Assembly: GCF_041677825.1 (NCBI RefSeq)
Contig: NZ_JBAYPG010000001.1
Location: 124,001 to 188,000, forward strand
Length of the DNA stretch: 64,000 bases
Reading direction: 5' to 3'
DNA from: Castellaniella sp041677825
Lineage (GTDB): Bacteria; Pseudomonadota; Gammaproteobacteria; Burkholderiales; Burkholderiaceae_B
The notes under the pieces: generated by a model
What the model was told of the DNA's origin: nothing
Database searches by the model: none
What the model saw: only the letters and a program-made list of their open reading frames with translations
Shown here: piece by piece, positions 17,851 to 26,656 of the stretch
Layout of the letters: each line of letters starts with the position of its first letter
How positions within the stretch are numbered: the first letter of the stretch is position 1
Program-made: the position numbers and the translations under genes

Positions 17851-17877
17851 AGGGCAGGGATTCTATGCCGTGGCCTG

Positions 17878-18438
17878 TCAGACCGTCATGATCTCGGCTT
17901 CTTTCTGCGCGATGATCTGGTCGATTTCGGCCACATGACGATCCGTGCGTTTCTGTACTTCATCCTGCCCGCGCCGTTCGTCGTCTTCGGAGATTTCCTT
18001 GTCCTTCAGAAGCTTCTTGAGCGCTTCGTTCGCTTCGCGACGCAGATTGCGCACGGCCACCTTGGCGTCTTCGCCCTCGGAACGCACCACCTTGGTGAGA
18101 TCACGGCGACGCTCTTCGGTGAGCGCGGGCATGGGCACCCGCAGGTTGTCGCCCATGGCGATCGGATTCAGCCCCAGATCGGACTCGCGTATGGCCTTGT
18201 CGACCACGGCCGCCATGCCCTTTTCCCAGACCTGAACCGACAGGTTGCGGGCGTCGACCACGGTGACATTGGCCACCTGACTGACGGGTACGGGCGAACC
18301 GTAGTATTCGACCTGGACATGATCGAGAATACCTGCATGCGCACGCCCCGTGCGAATCTTTGCGAGACTGGTCTTGAGGGACTCGATCGATTTCCCCATG
18401 CGCTCGCTGGCTGAATTGCAAATATCGGAATAATTCAT
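17878..18438 (-). CDS. frr: ribosome recycling factor
   Basis: RRF, together with EF-G, splits post-termination ribosomes. The 186-residue protein has the tRNA-like two-domain layout. It includes RMGKSIESLKTSLAKIRTGR in the long helical bundle and the conserved PALTEERRRDLTKVVRSEGE block. It lies 8 nt after pyrH in the ribosomal-factor part of the operon. Confidence 0.98.
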   Translation of the reverse strand: MNYSDICNSASERMGKSIESLKTSLAKIRTGRAHAGILDHVQVEYYGSPVPVSQVANVTVVDARNLSVQVWEKGMAAVVDKAIRESDLGLNPIAMGDNLRVPMPALTEERRRDLTKVVRSEGEDAKVAVRNLRREANEALKKLLKDKEISEDDERRGQDEVQKRTDRHVAEIDQIIAQKEAEIMTV

Positions 18439-18446
18439 GGTGGATC

Positions 18447-19163
18447 CTATACCTGGACCAGGGTGCCTTCGTCGTCACCGCAGATGACGCGCCGAAGGGC
18501 CCCGGGTTTATTGATCGAGAAGACCTTGATGGGCAGCTTCTGATCGCGGCACAAGGCAAATGCCGTGGCATCCATGACTTCCAGCCTGCGCACGATGGCT
18601 TCGTCGAAACTGATGCGCGCGTAGCGCGTGGCGCCAGGGTCCTTGTTGGGATCTGCGCTGTAGATGCCGTCGACCTTGGTGGCCTTCAGCACGACCTCGG
18701 CTCCGATCTCCGCACCTCGCAACGCGGCGGCGGTATCGGTCGTGAAAAACGGATTGCCGGTCCCTGCCGCGAAGATCACCACCTTGCCTTCTTCGAGATA
18801 ACGCAACGCCTTGGGTCGAATATAGCGCTCGACCACCTGATCGATGTTCAGGGCGGACTGCACGCGGGCATCTGCACCATGATTCTTCAGCGCATCCTGC
18901 AGTGCCAGCGCGTTCATGACCGTGGCCAGCATGCCCATGTAATCGGCCGTGGCGCGATCCATGCCCTGCGCGCCAGGCGCCACCCCACGGAAAATGTTGC
19001 CGCCACCGATCACCACCGCCAGCTGCACCCCTATCGAGACCACTTCATGGATCTCTTCGGTCATGCGCAGGATGGTGGCCCGGTTGATGCCAAAAGGATC
19101 ACCCCCCATCAGCGCTTCGCCCGAAAGCTTGAGGAGGACGCGTCTATAGGCTGGTGTGGACAT
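18447..19163 (-). CDS. pyrH: UMP kinase
   Basis: PyrH phosphorylates UMP to UDP and belongs to the amino-acid-kinase fold, unlike eukaryotic UMP kinases. It has RVLLKLSGEALMG at the phosphate-binding start, VVIGGGNIFRG, and GTGNPFFTTDTAAALRGAEI for UMP binding. At 238 residues it is standard. It sits 14 nt after tsf, in the order seen across proteobacteria. Confidence 0.98.
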   Translation of the reverse strand: MSTPAYRRVLLKLSGEALMGGDPFGINRATILRMTEEIHEVVSIGVQLAVVIGGGNIFRGVAPGAQGMDRATADYMGMLATVMNALALQDALKNHGADARVQSALNIDQVVERYIRPKALRYLEEGKVVIFAAGTGNPFFTTDTAAALRGAEIGAEVVLKATKVDGIYSADPNKDPGATRYARISFDEAIVRRLEVMDATAFALCRDQKLPIKVFSINKPGALRRVICGDDEGTLVQV

Positions 19164-19177
19164 GCAGTGCTTTCCTG

Positions 19178-20053
19178 TCAGGACCCGCTCGCAGCGGCAG
19201 CCACCTCGGCGGCGAAATCTTCCGATTTCCGTTCGATGCCCTCGCCCACGACGAACAGGGCATAGCGGTTGATTTGAGCGGAATTGTCCTTCAGCATCTG
19301 CTCGACCGACTGTTTGTCATTCTTGACGAACGGCTGTGACAGGAGCGTAACCTCTTTGAGGAATTTTTGCACCGCCCCATCGACCATTCTGGCCACGATA
19401 TCAGCCGGCTTGCCCGACTCGGCCGCTTTCTGCTCGGCCACGGAACGTTCGGCAGCGATCAGGGCCGGATCCACGCCACCTGCGTCGAGGGCGCGCGGCC
19501 TGGATGCCGCAATGTGCATGGCCAGATCCTTGCCGACCTCATCGGACCCCGTGAAATCGACCAGTACACCAATCCGCCCGCCGTGCAGATAGCTGCTCAG
19601 ACGATCAGAGGTCTCGAACCGGCGGAACCGGCGCACGGCCATGTTCTCGCCGATCTTGCCAACCAGGGCGGCGCGCGTGCTTTCCACGGTCCCCTCACCC
19701 ATCGCGAGCGCATTCAGGGCATCGACATCGGCGGGATTGCGCGCCGCGATGATCCGGGCCAGTGCATCGACGAAGGCGATGAAGTCTTCATTCTTGGCCA
19801 CAAAGTCTGTTTCGCAGTTGACTTCGACCACCGCACCCGTCTTGTGGTCATCGGCCACATGCAGGCCGATCAGACCTTCGGCCGTCACCCGGCTCGCTGC
19901 CTTGGACGCCTTGCTGCCCAGTTTGACCCGCAGAATCTCTTCGGCCCGAGCGAGATCGCCCGCGGCTTCTGTCAGGGCCTTCTTGCATTCCATCATGGGC
20001 GCGTCGGTCTTTTCGCGCAATTGTTTGACCATGGCAGCAGTGATTTGAGCCAT
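19178..20053 (-). CDS. tsf: elongation factor Ts
   Basis: EF-Ts is the GDP exchange factor for EF-Tu. The N-terminal UBA-like domain has LREKTDAPMMECKKALTEA, and the core has VEVNCETDFVAKNEDFIAFV, both diagnostic. Starting at the ATG at 20053, with AGGAG 7 nt upstream, gives 291 residues. The 103-bp gap to rpsB holds a perfect hairpin (listed separately) that may set the rpsB:tsf expression ratio. Confidence 0.98.
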   Translation of the reverse strand: MAQITAAMVKQLREKTDAPMMECKKALTEAAGDLARAEEILRVKLGSKASKAASRVTAEGLIGLHVADDHKTGAVVEVNCETDFVAKNEDFIAFVDALARIIAARNPADVDALNALAMGEGTVESTRAALVGKIGENMAVRRFRRFETSDRLSSYLHGGRIGVLVDFTGSDEVGKDLAMHIAASRPRALDAGGVDPALIAAERSVAEQKAAESGKPADIVARMVDGAVQKFLKEVTLLSQPFVKNDKQSVEQMLKDNSAQINRYALFVVGEGIERKSEDFAAEVAAAASGS

Positions 20054-20079
20054 TGTGTTCTCCTGTTCGATCTGTGCAT

Positions 20080-20102
20080 GGGCCGGCCACAATGGCCGGC
20101 CC
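20080..20102 (-). other. perfect 10-bp hairpin in the rpsB-tsf spacer
   Basis: GGGCCGGCCA at 20080-20089 and TGGCCGGCCC at 20093-20102 are perfect inverted repeats around a 3-nt loop. In the mRNA this would be a very stable GC hairpin about 26 nt upstream of the tsf start. No U tract follows, so it is not a standard intrinsic terminator. An mRNA-stability or processing element, or a weak attenuator between rpsB and tsf, is more likely. Confidence 0.7.
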
Positions 20103-20156
20103 GGGCCCGTAGCCGGAGTGCAAGCCCGGCGGCCTACAGGCGCGGGATGCAGGACG

Positions 20157-20912
20157 TCATTCCTGCTCGGGTTCTTCGGTCTCGACTTCGATGAACTCTT
20201 CGCCTTCGGCGAGCTCCTCGACCAGGCCATGCAGGCTCTGCTCGCGACCTTCAAGCACGGCGTCGGCCATGCCGTGGGCATACAGGGCGATCGCCTTGGC
20301 GGAGTCATCGTTGCCGGGAATGACGTGCTCGATGCCTTCGGGCGAGTGGTTCGTGTCGACCACGCCCACCACTGGAATACCCAGGGTGCGGGCTTCGGCC
20401 ACGGCGATCTTGTGATAGCCGACATCGACGACGAACAGTGCGTCGGGCAAGGTGTTCATGTCCTTGATGCCACCGATGGACTTGTTCAGCTTGGCCATTT
20501 CGCGCTCGAACATGAGCGCTTCTTTCTTGCTCATCTGCTCGGTCGCGCCATCTGCCAGCTGGGTTTCCATTTCCTTGAGCCGCTTGATGGATGACTTGAC
20601 CGTCTTGAAGTTGGTCATCATGCCACCCAGCCAGCGGCTGTCGACATACGGCATGCCACAGCGCTGTGCTTCGGCTGCGACGAGTTCGCGGGCAGACCGC
20701 TTGGTGCCGACGAACAGGATGATGCCCTTGCGGGCCGACAGCTGCCGTACGAACTGGGCGGCCTCGAGGTATTTCTCGACCGTGCGCTCGAGGTTGATGA
20801 CATGGATCTTGTTGCGCTGGCCGAAGATGTATTCGGCCATTTTCGGGTTCCAGAAACGGGTCTGGTGGCCAAAGTGGACACCGGCTTCGAGCATGTCGCG
20901 CATGAGGCTCAT
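20157..20912 (-). CDS. rpsB: 30S ribosomal protein S2
   Basis: S2 is a late-assembly protein of the small subunit that supports S1 binding. The 251-residue protein has the canonical start MSLMRDMLEAGVHFGHQTRF. Further on are ILFVGTKRSARELV and PDALFVVDVGYHKIAVAEAR, and it ends in the usual acidic tail (EFIEVETEEPEQE). A GGAG Shine-Dalgarno stands 8 nt before the ATG. It is the first gene of the long minus-strand cluster and is divergent from map. In E. coli, S2 represses its own rpsB-tsf mRNA through the 5' leader; the leader here also has a long-range helix. Confidence 0.99.
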   Translation of the reverse strand: MSLMRDMLEAGVHFGHQTRFWNPKMAEYIFGQRNKIHVINLERTVEKYLEAAQFVRQLSARKGIILFVGTKRSARELVAAEAQRCGMPYVDSRWLGGMMTNFKTVKSSIKRLKEMETQLADGATEQMSKKEALMFEREMAKLNKSIGGIKDMNTLPDALFVVDVGYHKIAVAEARTLGIPVVGVVDTNHSPEGIEHVIPGNDDSAKAIALYAHGMADAVLEGREQSLHGLVEELAEGEEFIEVETEEPEQE

Positions 20913-21002
20913 GAAAATTCTCCAAAAGGGTTCGGTCTTGTACCTGGCCAGTATCCGGGGCTAACATGAACCCGCATCAGACACCCTTGGAAGGCCAGGG
21001 TA
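20913..21002 (-). promoter_or_regulatory. rpsB 5' leader with a long-range helix, possible S2 autoregulatory element
   Basis: On the mRNA strand, TACCCTGGCC (21002-20993) can pair with GGCCAGGTA (20949-20941) with one bulged base, closing a 43-nt internal domain. This places the helix at the likely 5' end of the transcript and about 28 nt upstream of the start codon. An enclosed, defined 5' domain is the layout expected of a ribosomal-protein leader, but I cannot match it to a named RNA family by eye. Confidence 0.4.
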
Positions 21003-21006
21003 CGCT

Positions 21007-21049
21007 ATTCAAAAGCAACTTGGCCAAAAAGTGCCAAGCCAGTTATTCT
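21007..21049. promoter_or_regulatory. back-to-back candidate promoters for rpsB and map
   Basis: TTGGCC at 21020-21025 and TATTCT at 21044-21049 (18-bp spacer) form a plausible plus-strand promoter for map. On the minus strand TTGGCA (21037-21032) with TTTTGA (21014-21009, 17-bp spacer) is a weaker match for rpsB. The two -35 hexamers are the arms of one inverted repeat, TTGGC-N8-GCCAA (21020-21037), so polymerase could occupy only one direction at a time. Confidence 0.4.
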
Positions 21050-21080
21050 AGCATTTCCAATACCATACGATCAAGCACCC

Positions 21081-21896
21081 ATGATTCCCCTCGTCACCGA
21101 CCCCCACGAACTCGACCAGATGCGTGCCGCATGCCAGGCCGCCGCCAGCGTTCTCGATTATCTGGCGCCTCATGTCAAGGCCGGAGTCACCACACGCACG
21201 CTGGATGAACTGTGCATGCAATACCTGACCGACGAACTGAAGGTCGAATCCGCAACCGTGGGCTACGCGCCCCCGGGTTATCCGCCCTATCCGGCCTCCA
21301 TCTGCACGTCCGTGAATCACGTCATCTGTCATGGCATTCCGGGCGACCGGAAACTCAAGAACGGCGACATCCTGAACATGGACATCACCATCATCAAGGA
21401 TGGCTGGTTCGGGGATACCAGCCGCATGTTCCAGGTCGGCGAGCCCTCCATATTGGCGCGGCGCCTGATCGATACAACCTACGAATGCATGTGGCTGGGG
21501 ATCCACCAGGTGCGCCCCGGTGCCACCCTGGGCGACATCGGCCACGCCATACAGAAGCACGCCGAACGGGCGGGCTTCTCGGTCGTGCGCGAGTATTGCG
21601 GCCACGGGGTCGGGCGGCGCTTCCACCAGGATCCCCAGGTGCTGCATTATGGCCAGCCCGGCAGCGGCCAGCGGCTGGAACCAGGGATGATCTTCACCAT
21701 AGAGCCCATGATCAATGCAGGGCGGCGCGAAATCCGCACACTGGCCGATCAGTGGACAGTGGTCACCCGCGACCACAGCCTGTCCGCACAATGGGAACAC
21801 ACGGTTCTGGTGACTGACGCGGGCCACGAAGTGCTGACGGTCTCGCCAGGCATGCCGGCGCCGCCGCGCCTGGCAGAGCAATCCAGCACTGCGTGA
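21081..21896 (+). CDS. map: type I methionine aminopeptidase
   Basis: Map removes initiator methionine from nascent proteins. The 271-residue protein has the pita-bread fold ligands: SVNHVICHGIPGDRKLKNGD (His), ILNMDITIIKDGWFGDTSRM (two Asp), GHGVGRRFHQDP (His), and Glu in FTIEPMINAG and QWEHTVLV. Type I lacks the long insert of type II. Its location opposite rpsB is conserved in proteobacteria. The stop codon overlaps the GTG start of glnD (GTGA), so the two are coupled. Only a poor Shine-Dalgarno is visible. Confidence 0.98.
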   Translation: MIPLVTDPHELDQMRAACQAAASVLDYLAPHVKAGVTTRTLDELCMQYLTDELKVESATVGYAPPGYPPYPASICTSVNHVICHGIPGDRKLKNGDILNMDITIIKDGWFGDTSRMFQVGEPSILARRLIDTTYECMWLGIHQVRPGATLGDIGHAIQKHAERAGFSVVREYCGHGVGRRFHQDPQVLHYGQPGSGQRLEPGMIFTIEPMINAGRREIRTLADQWTVVTRDHSLSAQWEHTVLVTDAGHEVLTVSPGMPAPPRLAEQSSTA

Positions 21897-24559
21897 ACCC
21901 TGTGCGCCCGGACGGTGCAATCGCTGCAGTTCGCAGCCGGTTGCTGCAGCGCCGCAGCCAGGCATTGGCTGCCTGGCGCGACCATCTGCGGCCAGAAACC
22001 CTGCTGCGAGCCTTGCGGCTGGCTGCCGATGAGGCTGTCAAGGCCCTGCTGGGCCACTATCCCCTGCCGGCCGGCGCCTGTCTGGCTGCGGTTGGGGGGT
22101 ATGGCCGCGGTGAACTCTACCCGGGTTCGGATCTGGATCTGCTGATCCTGTTGAACCAGCCAGCCGATGCCGGGGCCCAGGCCCGCATCCAGGCGCTGGT
22201 GGCCGCTCTGTGGGACGCAGGTCTCGAACCGGGACACAATGTCTGCACGCTGCAACAGTGCCGGCAGCTGGCCGCTGCCGACATCACGGTGCAGACTTCG
22301 ATGCTGGAAGCGCGCTGGCTCGCGGGCAGCCGAGCGCTCTTCGGGCGTTTCTCCAGCCAGTTGCAGGCCGAACTCAACCCGCGCCAGTTCTATCTGGACA
22401 AGCGGGCCGAGATGCAGCAGCGCCATGCGCATCATCAGGATACGCCCTATGCACTCGAACCGAATTGCAAAGAGTCTCCGGGTGGCCTCAGGGACCTGCA
22501 GGTTCTGCTGTGGCTGGCGCGCGCCGCCGGCTACGGCAAAGATTGGCGCGCAGTCGCCCGAACCGACCTGCTGACGGCAGCCGAGTTCAGATCGCTGCGT
22601 CGCGCCGAACTGGCCTTCAAGCGGCTGCGCATCGAACTGCACATACTCTGCGCACGCCGTGAAGACCGGGTACTGTTCGATCTGCAACCGCGTCTGGCCC
22701 AGCTGTACGGGTTTGTCGAGTGTCCACCCAGGCGCGCGAGCGAGCTGCTGATGCAACGGTACTACTGGGCAGCCCATGTCGTCAGCCAGATGAACCGCCT
22801 GCTCATGCTGAATCTCGAAGAGCGCCTCTTCCCCCTGCCCTGCGGTGAGGATCTGGGCCTGGACGACGATTTCATCGTACGCCGTGATCGCCTGGCTCTG
22901 AAGGACGAAGACGCCTTTGCGCAGCAGCCCGGGCTGCTGCTGAAGGCATTTCTGGTGATGCAGCAGAATCCGCGCCTTCAGGGCATGACGGCGGGCACCC
23001 TGCGGGCCATGTGGCACGCCCGCCAGCGCATCGATCGCAATTTCCGTGAAGACCCCGGACATCGCCAGATCTTTCTCCAGATTCTGCAGCAACCACGCGG
23101 CATTGTGCATGCCTTGCGCGACATGGCCTTGTGGAACATCCTGCCACGCTACCTGCCGCCGTTTCGTCGAATCGTGGGCCAGATGCAGCATGATCTGTTT
23201 CACGCCTATACCGTGGACCAGCACCTGCTCATGGTGGTGCGCAACCTGCGGCGCTTCACGCAGCCCGAGCACGCCCAGGAATACCCGCTGGCCAGCCAGT
23301 TGATGGCGGATCTGGACGACTCGTGGCTGTTGTATGTCGCCGCCCTGTTCCATGACATCGCCAAGGGGCGTGGCGGAGACCATTCAATCCTCGGGGCCGC
23401 CGAGGTGCGGCGCTTTGCGCGCCGCCATGGCCTGGATCGCCCAGCCACCCAACTGCTGGATTTTCTCGTGCGCGAGCACCTGACCCTGTCCAGGGTGGCG
23501 CAGAAAAAGGATCTCAGCGACCCGGACGTCATCCACGAGTTCGCCCTGCGCGTCGGATCGCAGCGCAGGCTCGCGGCGCTCTACCTGTTGACGGTTGCCG
23601 ACATTCGCGGCACCGGGCCGCAGATCTGGAATGCCTGGAAAGGCCGGCTGCTCGAAGAGCTGTATCACAGAACCCTCGAGGCGCTGGGTGGCGCCCAGCC
23701 GGATGCCCATGCCGTGCTTGCCTTGCGCAAAGAGGCCGCAGCTGCGGAAATCAGGCTCATGGGGCTGCGTGACGAAAGCCGGGATGCGTTCTGGGCACAA
23801 CTGGATGTCGCGTACTTCCTGCGCCATGATGCCAATGAAATCGCGTGGCATACACGCCAGTTGCACGCACTGCACGTCGGGCCGGACCCCGTGGTGCGCG
23901 TGCGCGTCCCTGTTCCGGGCGACATCCTGCAGGTCATGGTCTATGCCCCCGATCGGGCCGACTTGTTCGTGGACATCTGCGCCTGCTTCGACCGGCACGG
24001 GCTGGGCATCCAGGATGCACGCATCCACACGACGCGCCAGGGCTGGGCACTGGACAGCTTCATTGTCCTGTTGCCCGAGGGTGAACGCGACCCCAGAGCG
24101 CGTGCGGCCCTGCTCGAACATGGCCTGCAGGCAGTCCTCGAGGGCCGGCCGGATGTCGCTTCACCGCACGGTGCCCGCTTGCGTCGCTCGCGCCGCGCCC
24201 TGGTATTTCCGGTGGTACCCGATATCAAGCTGGTGGCCGATGGCCAACAACACAGCTGGAGGCTGTCCATCCAGGCCGCCGACCGCCCCGGCCTGCTGCA
24301 TGATCTCGCGCGTGTTTTCACCCACTATGGCATCGATCTCAAAATGGCCAAGATCATGACATTGGGCGACCGTATCGAAGACATCTTCATCCTGGAAGGC
24401 ACGAACCTCGATCAGGTGCGCACCCAAAGGCAGTTCGAACGGGACCTGCTCAACGTACTGGGCATGCCGGAAAAAGATGCGGGCATCCCTGACAAGACCA
24501 TGGACATGCCTGAAAAGGACACGGACATCCCTGTGCGGGATGATCGGCACAACGGCTGA
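21893..24559 (+). CDS. glnD: bifunctional PII uridylyltransferase/uridylyl-removing enzyme
   Basis: GlnD is the primary glutamine sensor: it uridylylates PII proteins when glutamine is low and deuridylylates them when it is high. The nucleotidyltransferase motif GGYGRGELYPGSDLDLLIL is at about 68-86, with Asp80 and Asp82. The HD domain is near residue 480 (LYVAALFHDIAKGRGGDHS), and two ACT domains occupy the C-terminal quarter (VMVYAPDRADLFVDICACF; SIQAADRPGLLHDLARVFTH). A GTG start overlaps the map stop. The last about 35 of 888 residues are a degenerate repeat outside the normal family length. Confidence 0.97.
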   Translation: MNPVRPDGAIAAVRSRLLQRRSQALAAWRDHLRPETLLRALRLAADEAVKALLGHYPLPAGACLAAVGGYGRGELYPGSDLDLLILLNQPADAGAQARIQALVAALWDAGLEPGHNVCTLQQCRQLAAADITVQTSMLEARWLAGSRALFGRFSSQLQAELNPRQFYLDKRAEMQQRHAHHQDTPYALEPNCKESPGGLRDLQVLLWLARAAGYGKDWRAVARTDLLTAAEFRSLRRAELAFKRLRIELHILCARREDRVLFDLQPRLAQLYGFVECPPRRASELLMQRYYWAAHVVSQMNRLLMLNLEERLFPLPCGEDLGLDDDFIVRRDRLALKDEDAFAQQPGLLLKAFLVMQQNPRLQGMTAGTLRAMWHARQRIDRNFREDPGHRQIFLQILQQPRGIVHALRDMALWNILPRYLPPFRRIVGQMQHDLFHAYTVDQHLLMVVRNLRRFTQPEHAQEYPLASQLMADLDDSWLLYVAALFHDIAKGRGGDHSILGAAEVRRFARRHGLDRPATQLLDFLVREHLTLSRVAQKKDLSDPDVIHEFALRVGSQRRLAALYLLTVADIRGTGPQIWNAWKGRLLEELYHRTLEALGGAQPDAHAVLALRKEAAAAEIRLMGLRDESRDAFWAQLDVAYFLRHDANEIAWHTRQLHALHVGPDPVVRVRVPVPGDILQVMVYAPDRADLFVDICACFDRHGLGIQDARIHTTRQGWALDSFIVLLPEGERDPRARAALLEHGLQAVLEGRPDVASPHGARLRRSRRALVFPVVPDIKLVADGQQHSWRLSIQAADRPGLLHDLARVFTHYGIDLKMAKIMTLGDRIEDIFILEGTNLDQVRTQRQFERDLLNVLGMPEKDAGIPDKTMDMPEKDTDIPVRDDRHNG
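24461..24538 (+). repeat. two imperfect 36-nt repeats in the glnD 3' end
   Basis: The stretch from GGCATGCCGGAAAAAGATGC is repeated 42 nt later as GACATGCCTGAAAAGGACAC and onward. In frame this gives (G/D)MP-EKD-(A/T)(G/D)IP twice, a charged Met-Pro-Glu-Lys-Asp tail after the last ACT domain. It looks like a recent tandem duplication in a tolerant C-terminus. Confidence 0.75.
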
Positions 24560-24631
24560 GCCGCTCGATCCCCAGGCCCATGATCGCGTACACTGACGCC
24601 TGATCCTGAAGCTGCCTGCCGACCTGCCAAC

Positions 24632-25111
24632 ATGTTGCCCACATCCCGTTTCGCTCTGCGCCTTCTGGCCCTGGTCTGTATCGCCGCATTGGCGGTGGCG
24701 CTGATCTCGCAGCACCTGTTCGGCATGCGGCCCTGTGCCTGGTGTGTGCTGCAGCGTTTCATCCTGCTGGTCATCGCCGTGATCAGCCTGCTGGCCAGTG
24801 CAGGCCGGGAATCCGGTGCCTGGCAACGGCTGGGTGCCTTCATGATAGTGCTGGCCTCCGCCTCGGGTGTTACGGCGGCCTGGTACCAGTATCGGGTCGC
24901 GGCGGTGTCGTTTTCATGTGCGCAGACATTCGCCGATCGCTTCATGACCGAATCCGGGCTGGATGGCGCCCTGCCCTGGCTGTTCGGCATTCAGGCCAGT
25001 TGCAGCGACGCGCGGGTCAGCCTGCTCGGGCTCGAGTATGCCCTGTGGGGGCTGGCCTGCTTTCTGGTCTGTGCCCTGCTGTCGGCCTGGGTGCTGCTGC
25101 GCAAGGCCTGA
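24632..25111 (+). CDS. dsbB: disulfide bond formation protein B
   Basis: DsbB reoxidises periplasmic DsbA and passes the electrons to quinone. The 159-residue protein has four membrane segments. The first redox pair, Cys35-Cys38 (RPCAWCVLQR), lies at the periplasmic edge of TM2, and the second pair, Cys96 and Cys124, lies in the loop between TM3 and TM4. ALPWLFGIQASC matches the family's second-loop pattern. It follows glnD by 72 nt without visible promoter motifs. dsbA is not in the window. The gap to convergent purF is only 15 nt. Confidence 0.96.
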   Translation: MLPTSRFALRLLALVCIAALAVALISQHLFGMRPCAWCVLQRFILLVIAVISLLASAGRESGAWQRLGAFMIVLASASGVTAAWYQYRVAAVSFSCAQTFADRFMTESGLDGALPWLFGIQASCSDARVSLLGLEYALWGLACFLVCALLSAWVLLRKA

Positions 25112-25126
25112 TGCTCGCAGGCCGGA

Positions 25127-26641
25127 TCAGTTCAGTGGACCCTCGTCGGCTGCCGGGCTGATGATGGCCCCCGAGCGCTGACCCTGATGGCGTTCGACCG
25201 CCAGGCGTGCCAGATAGGCCGGGTCGATGTCACCTGTGACATATTGTCCGTTGAAGCACGATGATTCGAACGTTTCGAGTGCCGGGTTGAGGTCCCGCAG
25301 CGATTGCTCCAGATCGGCCAGGTTCTGGAATACCAGGCCGTCGGCACCGATCTCGGCCGCGATCTGGTCCGTCGTGCGGCCTGTTGCAATCAGTTCGTCC
25401 TGGGTGGGCATATCGATGCCGTACACATTCGGAAAGCGAACGGCGGGCGCAGCCGATGCGAAATACACCTTGTGCGCGCCCGCGCCCCGGGCCATTTCAA
25501 CGATCTGCCGGCTGGTGGTGCCGCGCACGATGGAGTCATCGACCAGCAGCACGTTCTTGCCGCGAAACTCGACATCGATGGCGCTCAGTTTCTGGCGCAC
25601 CGATTGCTTGCGCACGGCCTGGCCCGGCATGATGAAAGTCCGGCCGATATAGCGGTTCTTGATGAAACCTTCGCGGTAATCCAGCCCCAGATGCGACGCC
25701 AGTTGCATGGCCGAGGGCCTGGATGAATCAGGAATCGGCATCACCACGTCGATATCGCCCAGACGCAGGCTTTTGGCGACATGATCGGCCAGATACTCAC
25801 CCATATGCAGGCGCGCGTTGTACACGGAGATGCCATCCATGATCGAATCCGGTCGTGCAAAGTACACATACTCGAAAATGCAGGGCGTGCGCTGGGTCGC
25901 CGGATCGGCGCATTGGGCCCGGCTGAGTTCACCGTCTTCGGCAATGATCACGGCCTCGCCAGGCGCGATATCGCGCACCAGTGAAAACCCGGTGCCGGTC
26001 AGCGCCACCGATTCCGAGGCCAGCATCCACTCGGTGCCCTCATCGGTTTCATGCCGCCCCAGGCAAAGCGGCCGGATGCCATGCGGGTCGCGAAAGGCCA
26101 CCAGCCCGAAACGGCTGATGTGGGCGATGACGGCATAGGCGCCACGCACCCTGCGGTGCACCGCACGCACGGCTTCGAAGATGACTTGCGCATCCAGTGT
26201 GGCGCCGTTGGATGCCTGCTGCAGTTCGTGTGCAAAGACGTTCAGCAGGACCTCGGAGTCGGAATTGGTATTGATGTGCCGTTTGTCATGGTTGAACAGC
26301 GATTCGCGCAGGGCGTGCCAGTTGGTCAGGTTGCCATTGTGCACGAACGTGATGCCAAACGGCGCGTTCACATAGAAAGGCTGGGCTTCATCCACGCTCG
26401 CGCTGGAGCCCGCCGTAGGGTAGCGTACCTGGCCCAGCCCGCTGTGGCCCGGCAGGGCCCGCATGTTGCGGGTACGGAAGACATCACGGACCAGGCCGTG
26501 GGCCTTGTGCATGTTGAAGAAAGGCCCGCTTGCGGTGGCCATGCCGGCCGCGTCCTGGCCGCGGTGCTGCAGCAGCAGCAGACTGTCGTAAATCAGCTGA
26601 TTGACAGGGCTCTTGCCCATCACGCCCACGATTCCACACAT
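25127..26641 (-). CDS. purF: amidophosphoribosyltransferase
   Basis: PurF makes 5-phosphoribosylamine from PRPP and glutamine, the first step of purine synthesis. The N-terminal nucleophile Cys2 follows the initiator methionine (MCGIVGVMGKSPVNQL), as in type II glutamine amidotransferases without a propeptide. The PRPP-binding motif is VLLVDDSIVRGTTSRQIVEM. At 504 residues it is the E. coli-like form lacking an iron-sulfur cluster. It follows cvpA by 15 nt, the classic cvpA-purF pair. Confidence 0.98.
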   Translation of the reverse strand: MCGIVGVMGKSPVNQLIYDSLLLLQHRGQDAAGMATASGPFFNMHKAHGLVRDVFRTRNMRALPGHSGLGQVRYPTAGSSASVDEAQPFYVNAPFGITFVHNGNLTNWHALRESLFNHDKRHINTNSDSEVLLNVFAHELQQASNGATLDAQVIFEAVRAVHRRVRGAYAVIAHISRFGLVAFRDPHGIRPLCLGRHETDEGTEWMLASESVALTGTGFSLVRDIAPGEAVIIAEDGELSRAQCADPATQRTPCIFEYVYFARPDSIMDGISVYNARLHMGEYLADHVAKSLRLGDIDVVMPIPDSSRPSAMQLASHLGLDYREGFIKNRYIGRTFIMPGQAVRKQSVRQKLSAIDVEFRGKNVLLVDDSIVRGTTSRQIVEMARGAGAHKVYFASAAPAVRFPNVYGIDMPTQDELIATGRTTDQIAAEIGADGLVFQNLADLEQSLRDLNPALETFESSCFNGQYVTGDIDPAYLARLAVERHQGQRSGAIISPAADEGPLN

Positions 26642-26656
26642 GCAATGAGATTCCGG

